Assembly: GCA_023807065.1 (NCBI GenBank)
Contig: JAJJLU010000030.1
Coordinates: forward strand, 1 to 35,813
Direction of reading: 5' to 3'
Origin: Isotricha intestinalis
Lineage: Eukaryota; Ciliophora; Litostomatea; Vestibuliferida; Isotrichidae
Length of the DNA stretch: 35,813 nt
The position numbers and the translations under genes were made by a program. Numbering within the stretch: the stretch's first letter is position 1; each line of letters opens with the position of its first letter. Below are positions 19,499-27,389 of the stretch, in pieces. The notes beneath the pieces were generated by a model. That model was given only the letters and a program-made list of their open reading frames with translations, was not told the origin of the DNA and did not search any database.

Positions 19499-20683
19499 AT
19501 GCAAAACCAATATTATCAAGGTCAATCAGGAAGTGGATCTATTTATGGTCCCCCAGGGCAAACAGGTAGTGGATCCATTTATGGCCCTCCAGGTCAAACA
19601 GGTGGCGGTTCACTTTACGGTGCTCAAGGTCAAAATCAATCATATACTCAAAACCAATATACTCAACCTCCATATCAACAATACCCTCAACAACAACAAT
19701 ATCAACAATATCCTCCAAATCAATTTAGTCAACCTATGGTTCAACAATATCAACAACCTCAAAATATGGGAAATTTAACAATGCTTCATTCTCACCCATT
19801 TACCCAATCAATAGGAAATGGTAGAAAATGTGATAATTGTCAAGCAATGATAAATGGTCCATCAACTCAATGTGGTCAATGTAATATAAATTTATGTTTG
19901 CAATGTGCAAATAAATTAATGTATCAAAATCCAACATCTCAAAAGCATCAACATCCTCTTCAATTAACAAAGAGATCAGCATTTAATTGTGATATATGTA
20001 AAAATAGTAAATCAAATTCAGTATCATTATATTGTAAACAATGTGACTTTGATTCATGTATAGATTGTTATTTTTCAAATTTCCCTCAACAACAACAAAT
20101 GTATCCTCAACAACAAATGTATCCACAACAACCACAAATGTATCCTCAACAACAACAAATGTATCCTCAACAACAAATGTTTCCTCAACAACCACAAATG
20201 TATCCTCCACAACAAACATATCCTCAACAACAAATGTTTCCTCAACAAGGAATGAATAATCAACAAACTGTTTTTAAAAGTACACCTTCAAGTTATTCAC
20301 CTCAAATCTCTGCAGGACAACAATTTAGTGGAACTTTTAGTGGACAAATTATTCCTCATATTCATCCTGTTCTTTCTCAAATTTTTGCAAATAATTATTA
20401 TTGTGATATGTGTAAAAGACGCGGAGATGGAAGCATTTGTTATTCTTGTAGACAATGTGATATGGATATTTGTCAAAATTGCTGTAGTAGATTACTTTAT
20501 GCTCCTAAAAATAATAGACATCATCATCAATTATATTTAACTAAAAGATCTGGTTGGATTTGCGATATTTGCAAAGGAACAAATAAAACTCTTTCTATGT
20601 ATTGCCAACAATGTGATTTTGATTGTTGTACTAATTGCTATTCCTTAGGTTATAATGCTGTTGATTCTTGTTCTATAATGTAA
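19499..20683 (+). CDS. C1-like (DC1-type) zinc-finger protein with Gln/Pro-rich linkers
   Basis: 394 aa. The N-terminus (6-45) has three GSGSIYGPPGQT-like repeats, then a Gln/Tyr/Pro-rich stretch. Four C1-like fingers occur as two pairs. Pair 1 (about 98-193): HSHPF...CDNC...CGQCNINLCLQC, then HPLQLTKRS...CDICK...CKQCDFDSCIDCYF. Pair 2 (about 284-385) repeats the plan, ending CQQCDFDCCTNCY. The pairs are separated by a Gln-Met-Tyr-Pro repeat (20088-20249). The His/Cys order and CDFD core match DC1/C1-like fingers, which bind two zincs each and often mediate lipid or protein binding. The low-complexity parts resemble prion-like regions of condensate proteins. Function is unknown. Confidence 0.82.
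   Translation: MQNQYYQGQSGSGSIYGPPGQTGSGSIYGPPGQTGGGSLYGAQGQNQSYTQNQYTQPPYQQYPQQQQYQQYPPNQFSQPMVQQYQQPQNMGNLTMLHSHPFTQSIGNGRKCDNCQAMINGPSTQCGQCNINLCLQCANKLMYQNPTSQKHQHPLQLTKRSAFNCDICKNSKSNSVSLYCKQCDFDSCIDCYFSNFPQQQQMYPQQQMYPQQPQMYPQQQQMYPQQQMFPQQPQMYPPQQTYPQQQMFPQQGMNNQQTVFKSTPSSYSPQISAGQQFSGTFSGQIIPHIHPVLSQIFANNYYCDMCKRRGDGSICYSCRQCDMDICQNCCSRLLYAPKNNRHHHQLYLTKRSGWICDICKGTNKTLSMYCQQCDFDCCTNCYSLGYNAVDSCSIM
20088..20249 (+). repeat. Short tandem repeat encoding (P)QQQMYP
   Basis: About nine imperfect units of 15-21 bp built from CCTCAACAACAAATGTAT run through the linker between the finger pairs. Variants carry TTT for TAT or CCA for CAA. Unequal lengths indicate slippage or unequal crossover. 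Confidence 0.8.
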
Positions 20684-20778
20684 GAAACAGATAATATTTT
20701 TATTTTCACTAGTTTAAAAAAGTTTATCTTAAAAAAATATAAAAATTCAAAAAATTAAAAAAAAATAAAAAAAATAAA

Positions 20779-21336
20779 ATGTCAAGTTCACTAATTCTGG
20801 AAAATACTAAAAATGAACAAATAGGAGTATATGATGAAAATGACAATTATATAAAAGGATATTCTCGAAAAGAAGTTCGATCAAAAAATTTAATTCACAG
20901 AGCAACAGATATTTTAGTAAGAAATATAAAAGGAGAAATTTTAGTACAAACACGTTCAAACAGTAAAGAATATTGTCCAGGATATTTAGATATAGTTTTT
21001 GGAGGAATGGTTTCTGATGGTGAAGATGTTGATAAATCTGCAGAAAGAGAATTAGGAGAAGAAGCTGGATTAGATATTGATAAATTAAAAAATAAATTAG
21101 AGAAACATGGTAAATTTTTTTATAAGGATAATGTTACTTCTACTTTTGAATATATTTATTTTATTACTATTATGCCGGAAGAAGAAAAATTAATTTCTTT
21201 TAGGGATCATGAAGTTAGTTCTGTTAAATGGTATTCCAAAGATGAATTGGAAAAAATTATTAAGGAAGGAAAAGAAAAAATTACTGGAGCTAGTATTCAA
21301 TGTTTTCATATTTTAGTTAAAGATGGTTGTATTTAA
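20779..21336 (+). CDS. Nudix hydrolase
   Basis: 185 aa, compact single domain. A perfect Nudix box runs from G76 to L98: G-x5-E82-x7-R90-E91-L92-G93-E94-E95-A96-G97-L98, supplying the Mg2+-binding glutamates. The N-terminal part (IGVYDENDNYIKGYSRKEVR, then NLIHRATDILVRN) and ILVQTRSNSKEYCPGYLD resemble the YfcD / isopentenyl-diphosphate-isomerase-like branch. Family members hydrolyse nucleoside diphosphate-linked compounds; the substrate here cannot be read from sequence. It is probably soluble and cytosolic. It lies 95 bp downstream of the finger-protein gene on the same strand with its own A-rich leader. Confidence 0.93.
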   Translation: MSSSLILENTKNEQIGVYDENDNYIKGYSRKEVRSKNLIHRATDILVRNIKGEILVQTRSNSKEYCPGYLDIVFGGMVSDGEDVDKSAERELGEEAGLDIDKLKNKLEKHGKFFYKDNVTSTFEYIYFITIMPEEEKLISFRDHEVSSVKWYSKDELEKIIKEGKEKITGASIQCFHILVKDGCI

Positions 21337-21406
21337 AATTATTTTTGTTAAGAATGATGAATTTATTTATATCCCATTCATATTTTCTTTTTTTCTTTTG
21401 AGATTT

Positions 21407-22486
21407 TTATTGGGAATATCTTCTTTTTTTATGAATTTTTTTTTTTTTTGGTTTAAAGTTTTTATTTAATGAATTTCTGAAGGGATTTTTGAAATTATTA
21501 TCTGGGGAATCGATTAAATATTTTTTATTTTTGTTGTTGTATATTTTTTCTTGATTTTTTTTCTTTTTTGCTATTTTTAATTCATTTAAATCTTCTATAT
21601 TCTTAGAAGAACTTCTATTTACATTTTTTTCTTCTTCATTTAAATTATTCTTTCTATTATTAACATTTGGATAATTATAATCATAAATATTTATATTTGG
21701 GAAATTAATATTTGAGTCATTTACATTTGGACAATTATAATCAGCTTCTTTTCTATTTTGATAATTAAAATATGAATTATTATTATTTAAAGGTATAATT
21801 TGCCTTTCTTTAAAATTCTTATTCTTTTTTTTTAACAGATATAATTTATTCAACTTTCTTTCATTTTCAAAGTCATTTATTTGTTTTTTAATAATGTCTT
21901 GAACATTTTGAAATTCTGTTATTTTTCTTATATCATTAAAATTATTTTCTATTTCATTTTTAATTTTAGATTTAATATAAAACTGTAAAATATTATAAAG
22001 TTTATTCTGGTTTTTTACATAATTGTCAAATCTAAATCTTAAATCTTCTTTCATTTCATTATATTCATTTTTAATTTGATTTATTTCATTCATTATTTTT
22101 TTATTTTGTTGATTTATATTATCCGAAAATTCTTTATTTAAATGATTAACAAAATTATTTAGGTCTCTTTCATTATTTAATTGATAATAATTATATTTTT
22201 CCAAATAATTAGATGTTTCTTGGTCAATATCATCATAATTGTGACTTAACATTTTTTTATGTAATTCTAAGTTTTTTATACTTGGACTTTTTATTAAAGG
22301 AAAATTTGGAGTATTATCATATTTATAAATATTTGAATTTTCATTGTTGAAATTATTATTATTCATATTTGAATAAATATTTGGTTGAGATTTCGAATGA
22401 TGTAATTTTTTTTCTTGTTCTTTCCTATAATTTGATTTACCTTTATAAAAAGGATTATTAATTTGAGGGTAAAAATTATTTTCCAT
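21407..22486 (-). CDS. Unrecognised Asn-rich coiled-coil protein
   Basis: 359 aa, basic, very rich in Asn, Lys and Tyr. There is no recognised domain. Residues about 95-230 are helix-prone with heptad-like spacing (for example NEINQIKNEYNEMKEDLRF). Residues about 235-280 repeat a YNYPNVN/NFPNIN motif. The C-terminus is strongly basic (KPKKKKIHKKRRYSQ), compatible with a nuclear signal or nucleic-acid contact. It converges on the Nudix gene (70 bp) and diverges from the next gene with only 63 bp between start codons, suggesting shared regulation. Confidence 0.68.
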   Translation of the reverse strand: MENNFYPQINNPFYKGKSNYRKEQEKKLHHSKSQPNIYSNMNNNNFNNENSNIYKYDNTPNFPLIKSPSIKNLELHKKMLSHNYDDIDQETSNYLEKYNYYQLNNERDLNNFVNHLNKEFSDNINQQNKKIMNEINQIKNEYNEMKEDLRFRFDNYVKNQNKLYNILQFYIKSKIKNEIENNFNDIRKITEFQNVQDIIKKQINDFENERKLNKLYLLKKKNKNFKERQIIPLNNNNSYFNYQNRKEADYNCPNVNDSNINFPNINIYDYNYPNVNNRKNNLNEEEKNVNRSSSKNIEDLNELKIAKKKKNQEKIYNNKNKKYLIDSPDNNFKNPFRNSLNKNFKPKKKKIHKKRRYSQ

Positions 22487-22549
22487 TCTTTACTGAAAAA
22501 TTAAAATAAATTATTATTTTTTATTTAATAGATTTTCTTTGATAAAAAT
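22487..22549. promoter_or_regulatory. 63-bp bidirectional promoter region
   Basis: Only 63 bp separate the two divergent start codons. Unless promoters extend into coding sequence, both genes must initiate from this interval, an extreme compaction. It is A/T-only over most of its length and no motif is recognised. Confidence 0.5.
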
Positions 22550-23593
22550 ATGAAATGTCCTTATGTTCCAATTAAATTAAAAAAAACAATATTTCAAGAA
22601 AAATTTCAAAATAAAGATAATAATGCTAGTATGTATATTTCTGAAAACGAAGATAATAATGAAATATTAATAAATGAATTGATGACAAAAAAAAAAAAAT
22701 TATTCAAATCTTTAGATGTGAGACAAATTGGAAATTATAAATATCCAAATATAGCAAAATTTACTGAATTAAAAAAAGAAGTAAATAATTATAAAAATGA
22801 TATTTTTCTTTCTCAAATACAAAATTTAGAATCAAGTTTTAATAAATTTAAAAACGACTTATCTTTTTCTTCTATTAATAATTTTGATTATATCTCAAAA
22901 TTAACTTTGAACAATTTAGAACATGAAAAAAAAAAAATTAAATCAATAATTTTGGATTCAAAAATTAATATTTTAGAAAATATTGAATTTAAAAGTTTAA
23001 AACCTGAAGAAAAAAAGAAAATCGATGAATACATAAAGAAATATAAAAAAATAGAAGAAGAAAAGAATAATCTAAATAAAAATGAAGAAAAAAAAAACGA
23101 ACAATTTAATCATGAGATTGAGAATAATTATAAAAAAAAAGAAATTGAAGAAAAAGAAGAAAATCATTCATCTAATTCAGAAGATTTAAATTTTATAAAT
23201 TTAGATGATCAAAATTTAGAAAAAAAAAATTCAAATGAAGACTCTGATAGTTTAGAAGATGAACAATTAAAAGAATTCATTACAAATGATTGTGAAGATA
23301 ATAACTCTGAAAATAATGGTAATGATCATTCAGATAATTATGATAATAAAATGAAAGATATTAAAATAAAATTTATATATGAAAATAATCCAAAATATAA
23401 TGAAACAGAATATTTTAAATATGAAGATGATCCAAACTTAATGACTATGAGAGTATTTGAAAAACATGGTGATGATATATTAAATATAAAATTATATTAT
23501 ATGAATGGAGAAGAAATTATTATTAACCCTAACAATGATTTATGTATTGGAGAATTTATGAAAGGAAAAAATAAAATCTTAATTAAAAACTAA
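22550..23593 (+). CDS. Unrecognised acidic coiled-coil protein
   Basis: 347 aa. It starts MKCPYVPIKLKK, followed by a helix-rich central region (about 55-215) with Lys/Glu heptads, then an acidic disordered stretch (about 215-265, Asp/Asn/Ser/Glu). The last 75 residues (IKIKFIYENNPKYNETEYFK onward to GEFMKGKNKILIKN) alternate strands and turns and could be a small beta-grasp-like domain, but this is a guess. No family is recognised. It is followed 71 bp downstream by the PEX1-like gene on the same strand. Confidence 0.68.
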   Translation: MKCPYVPIKLKKTIFQEKFQNKDNNASMYISENEDNNEILINELMTKKKKLFKSLDVRQIGNYKYPNIAKFTELKKEVNNYKNDIFLSQIQNLESSFNKFKNDLSFSSINNFDYISKLTLNNLEHEKKKIKSIILDSKINILENIEFKSLKPEEKKKIDEYIKKYKKIEEEKNNLNKNEEKKNEQFNHEIENNYKKKEIEEKEENHSSNSEDLNFINLDDQNLEKKNSNEDSDSLEDEQLKEFITNDCEDNNSENNGNDHSDNYDNKMKDIKIKFIYENNPKYNETEYFKYEDDPNLMTMRVFEKHGDDILNIKLYYMNGEEIIINPNNDLCIGEFMKGKNKILIKN

Positions 23594-23664
23594 TTGAATT
23601 TTTCAAATTTTCTTTTTTAATTGATTAAAAATTATATATTTATTTTTTATTTTTTTTTTGTTAA

Positions 23665-26217
23665 ATGAATATAATTGTTACCAATTATGAAAATAAAAAT
23701 ATTAAAAATAATTTTATTTACCTAAGTTATGATATTATCCAAGAATTATCATTGAAAGAAAATGAAAAAAATATTATTAAACTTACAAATATTAAAGATA
23801 AAAATATAAACTATTATTTTTCTTGGAAAGGAGGAATTGTTCAAAACAAATTAAAAACTTCTGAATTATCAATTCAGTATTTTGATTTAAATGAAAAATA
23901 TTTTTTTATTGAAAAAGCAAAAGAAAATAAAAATTATCTTGAGAAATTAACTTTAATTCCATTATCTAGTAAAGATTATAATTTAATAGAAAATAATCCT
24001 GATTTTTTTGAAGAAAATTTAATAAATCAAATTGAAATTGTTTTTAAAACTCAAATATTTACATTTTTTTACAATAATGATATTATATTTTTGAAAGTTG
24101 ATAATTCAAATTTTGAGTTAGCGTTTATATCAAATGAATGTGAAGTTAATATTCAATTTATTAAAGAAAATTATGAAAAATATCCAGAAAAAAGAGTTGA
24201 AATTAATTTTAGTAAATGTAATGAAATTTTTTCACTTAAAAATAATGAAATATGTTTCCTTTATAAGAATTCTGATTTATTATGTGATTATTGTAATTTA
24301 AATGAAAATAATAAAAATAAATTTCCTTATTTAAATGGAATATGGATTTCTGTAGATTCATACGAAAATATCATTGAATTAGATCTACCCAAAGAAGTAT
24401 TAATTAGTACTTCTTTCTTTGTTTCTGATATTTTATTATTAAAAAAGTATAATTTTGAAAATTTATATATTGATAAAGATAATAATTCTGATTTTTATGA
24501 TTATCTGAAAATTGAGTATCATACAGAAAAAAACATAAGTTTTGAAAATAATATTCAGATTTATCTTCCAATAGTTTTAACTCCTTTTTATATATATCAT
24601 TTAAATAATGTTTATTTTAGACTTATAATAACAGACAATACATTTTTAGATATGTTTGAAGAAAAAAATAAACCTTTTTTAATTTTAGATTTTGAAAATA
24701 TAAGTAAAATTGCAAAAATTAAATCAATTGGATTAAAAACTATTATTAATTATACAATATTAGAAAAAAATTATAGATATTTAGATTTAAAAATATTTAA
24801 TTGCGAAGATCAGGAATTAAATGATATTTTAAAAATTATCATTTATAATAATTCTATGGATATTATTTCTTATATAAATAACTTCTTCAACAAAAAAGTG
24901 TTGACAAATATTTTAATAATTTATTTACCAAATTATTTTAATGATTTCCAATTTTCAAAACAAATTATGAAACTTGCAAAAATAAACGAAATTAAATATT
25001 TTTATTTAAACTTTACAATTTTTTCCTATTCTTTAACAGTCAAAAAAAAAGTTAAAAAATATTTGAAAGATTGTTACATATATATAAAAAATTATTCACA
25101 CCATAAAAAAATGATATTAATCTTTTCAGATTTAAATGATATTTTAAATAAACAAAATTTAAGTGACATTTTTCAAAAATTTTTATCAAATATAAAAATA
25201 TTAGAAAATACATATTCAATACTTTTTTTGAAACCTGAAACAAAAAACTTTTATCTAGATAATTCATATTTCTTTTATAAACTAAATGAATCAATTTCAA
25301 AAGAAGACAATAGAACAATACCAACAATAATAAAAATGAAGAATAAAAAATCAAATAATTTAGAAGTTAAAACTAAATTAAATTTTTCATCATTATGTAA
25401 CTTTTCAAAAATAAAAAATACAATTACAGATATAATAAACTTAGAAAATGAATATATAAAATTTTTTCCAAATAAAAAAATACCAATTAAATTATCATCA
25501 AATATATTATTAATAGGACCAAGTGGTTGTGGAAAAACATATTTGGCAAAATCAATAAAAGAAGAATTTAATATAAATTTTTATTCAATAAAATTAACAG
25601 ATATATTAAGTAAGTTTATAGGTCAAAGTGAAGAAAATATAAGAAATATATTTGAAAAAGCAAAAAAAAATTCTCCTTCAATAATTTTTATCGATGAATT
25701 AGAAAATTTAGTTTGTCAAAGAGGAATTTCAAATTCAAATTTAAATGATAGAATTGTAAATCAAATATTAACTTATTTAGATGGAATTGAAGAAAATAAG
25801 AAAATTATTTTTATTGGAGCTACTTCAAATCCTTATTTAATTGATAATGCAATTTTAAGACCAGGAAGAATAGATAATATAATTTTATGTGATTATCCTG
25901 ATTATAATGAAAGAATTGAATTAATTAAATTTTTCATTCTTCAAAATTATCCAAATTTTAATTTTAATAATATTAATAATTGTATTGAAAAACTTTCAAA
26001 AGAAATTGAATATTATAGTTATGCTGATATATATAGTGGTGTTTATAATTCCTTTTATATTTGTGAAGAAAAAAAATGTGAAATGAATGATGATATTTTA
26101 ATTAGAGGTTTTAAAGAAATAAATAAAATTATAAATAAAGATGAAGTATTATTATATAAAAAAATAAAAGAAAAAGGAATATATATGGAACCTTCTTCGA
26201 AAATAAAATTTGCATAA
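23665..26217 (+). CDS. PEX1: PEX1-like AAA ATPase (peroxisome biogenesis factor 1)
   Basis: 850 aa. The N-terminal domain (about 1-175) fits PEX1: Y-Y-F-S-W-K-G-G near 50-57, an ELSIQYF strand, a segment like IPLSSKDYNLIENNPDFFE, then ENLINQIEIVFKTQIF. Two AAA modules follow. The first (about 400-560) has lost its Walker A; IFSDLNDIL marks its Walker B position. The second is intact: GPSGCGKT at 618-625, IIFIDE at 673-678, DRIVNQILTYLDGIEENKK, GATSNPYLIDNAILRPGR with R732/R735, and an ILCDYPDYNER segment close to PEX1. PEX1 and PEX6 form the hexamer that pulls PEX5 from the peroxisome membrane. It is shorter than animal or yeast PEX1 (about 1000-1300 aa). NSF or CDC48 relatives are less likely because of the N-domain and the dead first module. 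Confidence 0.78.
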   Translation: MNIIVTNYENKNIKNNFIYLSYDIIQELSLKENEKNIIKLTNIKDKNINYYFSWKGGIVQNKLKTSELSIQYFDLNEKYFFIEKAKENKNYLEKLTLIPLSSKDYNLIENNPDFFEENLINQIEIVFKTQIFTFFYNNDIIFLKVDNSNFELAFISNECEVNIQFIKENYEKYPEKRVEINFSKCNEIFSLKNNEICFLYKNSDLLCDYCNLNENNKNKFPYLNGIWISVDSYENIIELDLPKEVLISTSFFVSDILLLKKYNFENLYIDKDNNSDFYDYLKIEYHTEKNISFENNIQIYLPIVLTPFYIYHLNNVYFRLIITDNTFLDMFEEKNKPFLILDFENISKIAKIKSIGLKTIINYTILEKNYRYLDLKIFNCEDQELNDILKIIIYNNSMDIISYINNFFNKKVLTNILIIYLPNYFNDFQFSKQIMKLAKINEIKYFYLNFTIFSYSLTVKKKVKKYLKDCYIYIKNYSHHKKMILIFSDLNDILNKQNLSDIFQKFLSNIKILENTYSILFLKPETKNFYLDNSYFFYKLNESISKEDNRTIPTIIKMKNKKSNNLEVKTKLNFSSLCNFSKIKNTITDIINLENEYIKFFPNKKIPIKLSSNILLIGPSGCGKTYLAKSIKEEFNINFYSIKLTDILSKFIGQSEENIRNIFEKAKKNSPSIIFIDELENLVCQRGISNSNLNDRIVNQILTYLDGIEENKKIIFIGATSNPYLIDNAILRPGRIDNIILCDYPDYNERIELIKFFILQNYPNFNFNNINNCIEKLSKEIEYYSYADIYSGVYNSFYICEEKKCEMNDDILIRGFKEINKIINKDEVLLYKKIKEKGIYMEPSSKIKFA

Positions 26218-26271
26218 AACATAATTAATTTTATGTTATATTATTCAAAAATATATTTTATTAATATAATT

Positions 26272-27084
26272 TTAATCATTATCTATAAAATTATTTTTTA
26301 TAAAGTGATACTTTATCAATTTTTTTCTATAATTTTCATTTTCTTTATAATATTCATTTATTAAATTATTATCTTTAATTACAAAAGGAATTGATAATTT
26401 AGGAATTAAAGTTTCATATTTTGATGGTAAAATTTTTTTCTTATTTTGATTTATTGTTTTATATTTAGTATATCTTTGTTTTAAATTTCTTGGATTTTTA
26501 TTTAATAAACCATTTATTATTAATTTTTTTTTCTTTTCTTTTTCTTTATCATATATACTATCTATTGTTTTATTTTCAGAATCATCATTTTGAAATATTG
26601 ATGAGATATCTTTTAACATAGGATTAAATTTTATTTTCATTCTTTTTTTTATTTTTGAAAAAGATTCCAATTTAATTTTTTGATTAGAAATTGTCTTGAA
26701 TGAAAATGAAGGTTTTCTTAGTTTAGATGGTTTTATATTTGATTTTGAAAGAGAAGGGAAAAATTCATTGAATTTATTAATCTTTATTGAAGGACTTAAT
26801 TTAATCTTTTTAGATGATATTCTATTTGATAAAAAGGATTTGATATTATTATTTATTGATGAATTTTCGTCCTCTGACAAACTTATTTTATTTTTTAAAG
26901 ATTTTTTAATAAATTCATTTTGAAAATTATTAGAAACTGAAGAAAGAAGATTATCATCAGTTTGAACAAAAGAAGTTATAGAATTTGAAACAGAATTTTT
27001 TGGCTTTTTAATGTAAAAATAATTAATATTATGTAACTTTTTTCCTGAGAAATCAAGACTTCTTAAATTTTTGAAATGAGACAT
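26272..27084 (-). CDS. Unrecognised basic, Ser/Lys-rich protein
   Basis: 270 aa, no recognised domain, signal peptide or membrane helix. It is rich in Lys, Ser, Asn and Phe, with many short basic-hydrophobic segments (for example SKSNIKPSKLRKPSFSFK near 113-130). This suggests a disordered protein that might be phosphorylated. It ends 54 bp from the PEX1-like gene tail-to-tail, and its start faces the cyclic-nucleotide-binding gene across 305 bp. Confidence 0.62.
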   Translation of the reverse strand: MSHFKNLRSLDFSGKKLHNINYFYIKKPKNSVSNSITSFVQTDDNLLSSVSNNFQNEFIKKSLKNKISLSEDENSSINNNIKSFLSNRISSKKIKLSPSIKINKFNEFFPSLSKSNIKPSKLRKPSFSFKTISNQKIKLESFSKIKKRMKIKFNPMLKDISSIFQNDDSENKTIDSIYDKEKEKKKKLIINGLLNKNPRNLKQRYTKYKTINQNKKKILPSKYETLIPKLSIPFVIKDNNLINEYYKENENYRKKLIKYHFIKNNFIDND

Positions 27085-27389
27085 AATTTTTCAAATAAAT
27101 ATTAACGAAGAAATTTAAAAAAATAAATTTAATTTGTTTTTAAAATAAAACAAATTTACTTAAATATATTCTAATATAAATATTATAGAAATATACTTTG
27201 AAATATAGAAGAATCTGTTCTTAATAAAAATTAATAATTTTATCTTTGATTTATTTAATGTTGATTTTTAATCATAGTTTTCATTTTGATAATCACTAAG
27301 GAATATAATATAAAAATTAAACCACTTAATAAGTAATTTATTATTAATAATAATAACTCCAAAATTTTCTAAAATAAAAAATAAAATAA
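27085..27389. promoter_or_regulatory. Shared divergent promoter region
   Basis: 305 bp between two divergent start codons. It should contain both promoters. The interval is A/T-rich with an A-rich leader before the plus-strand ATG; no motif is recognised and no short gene is seen. Confidence 0.4.
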
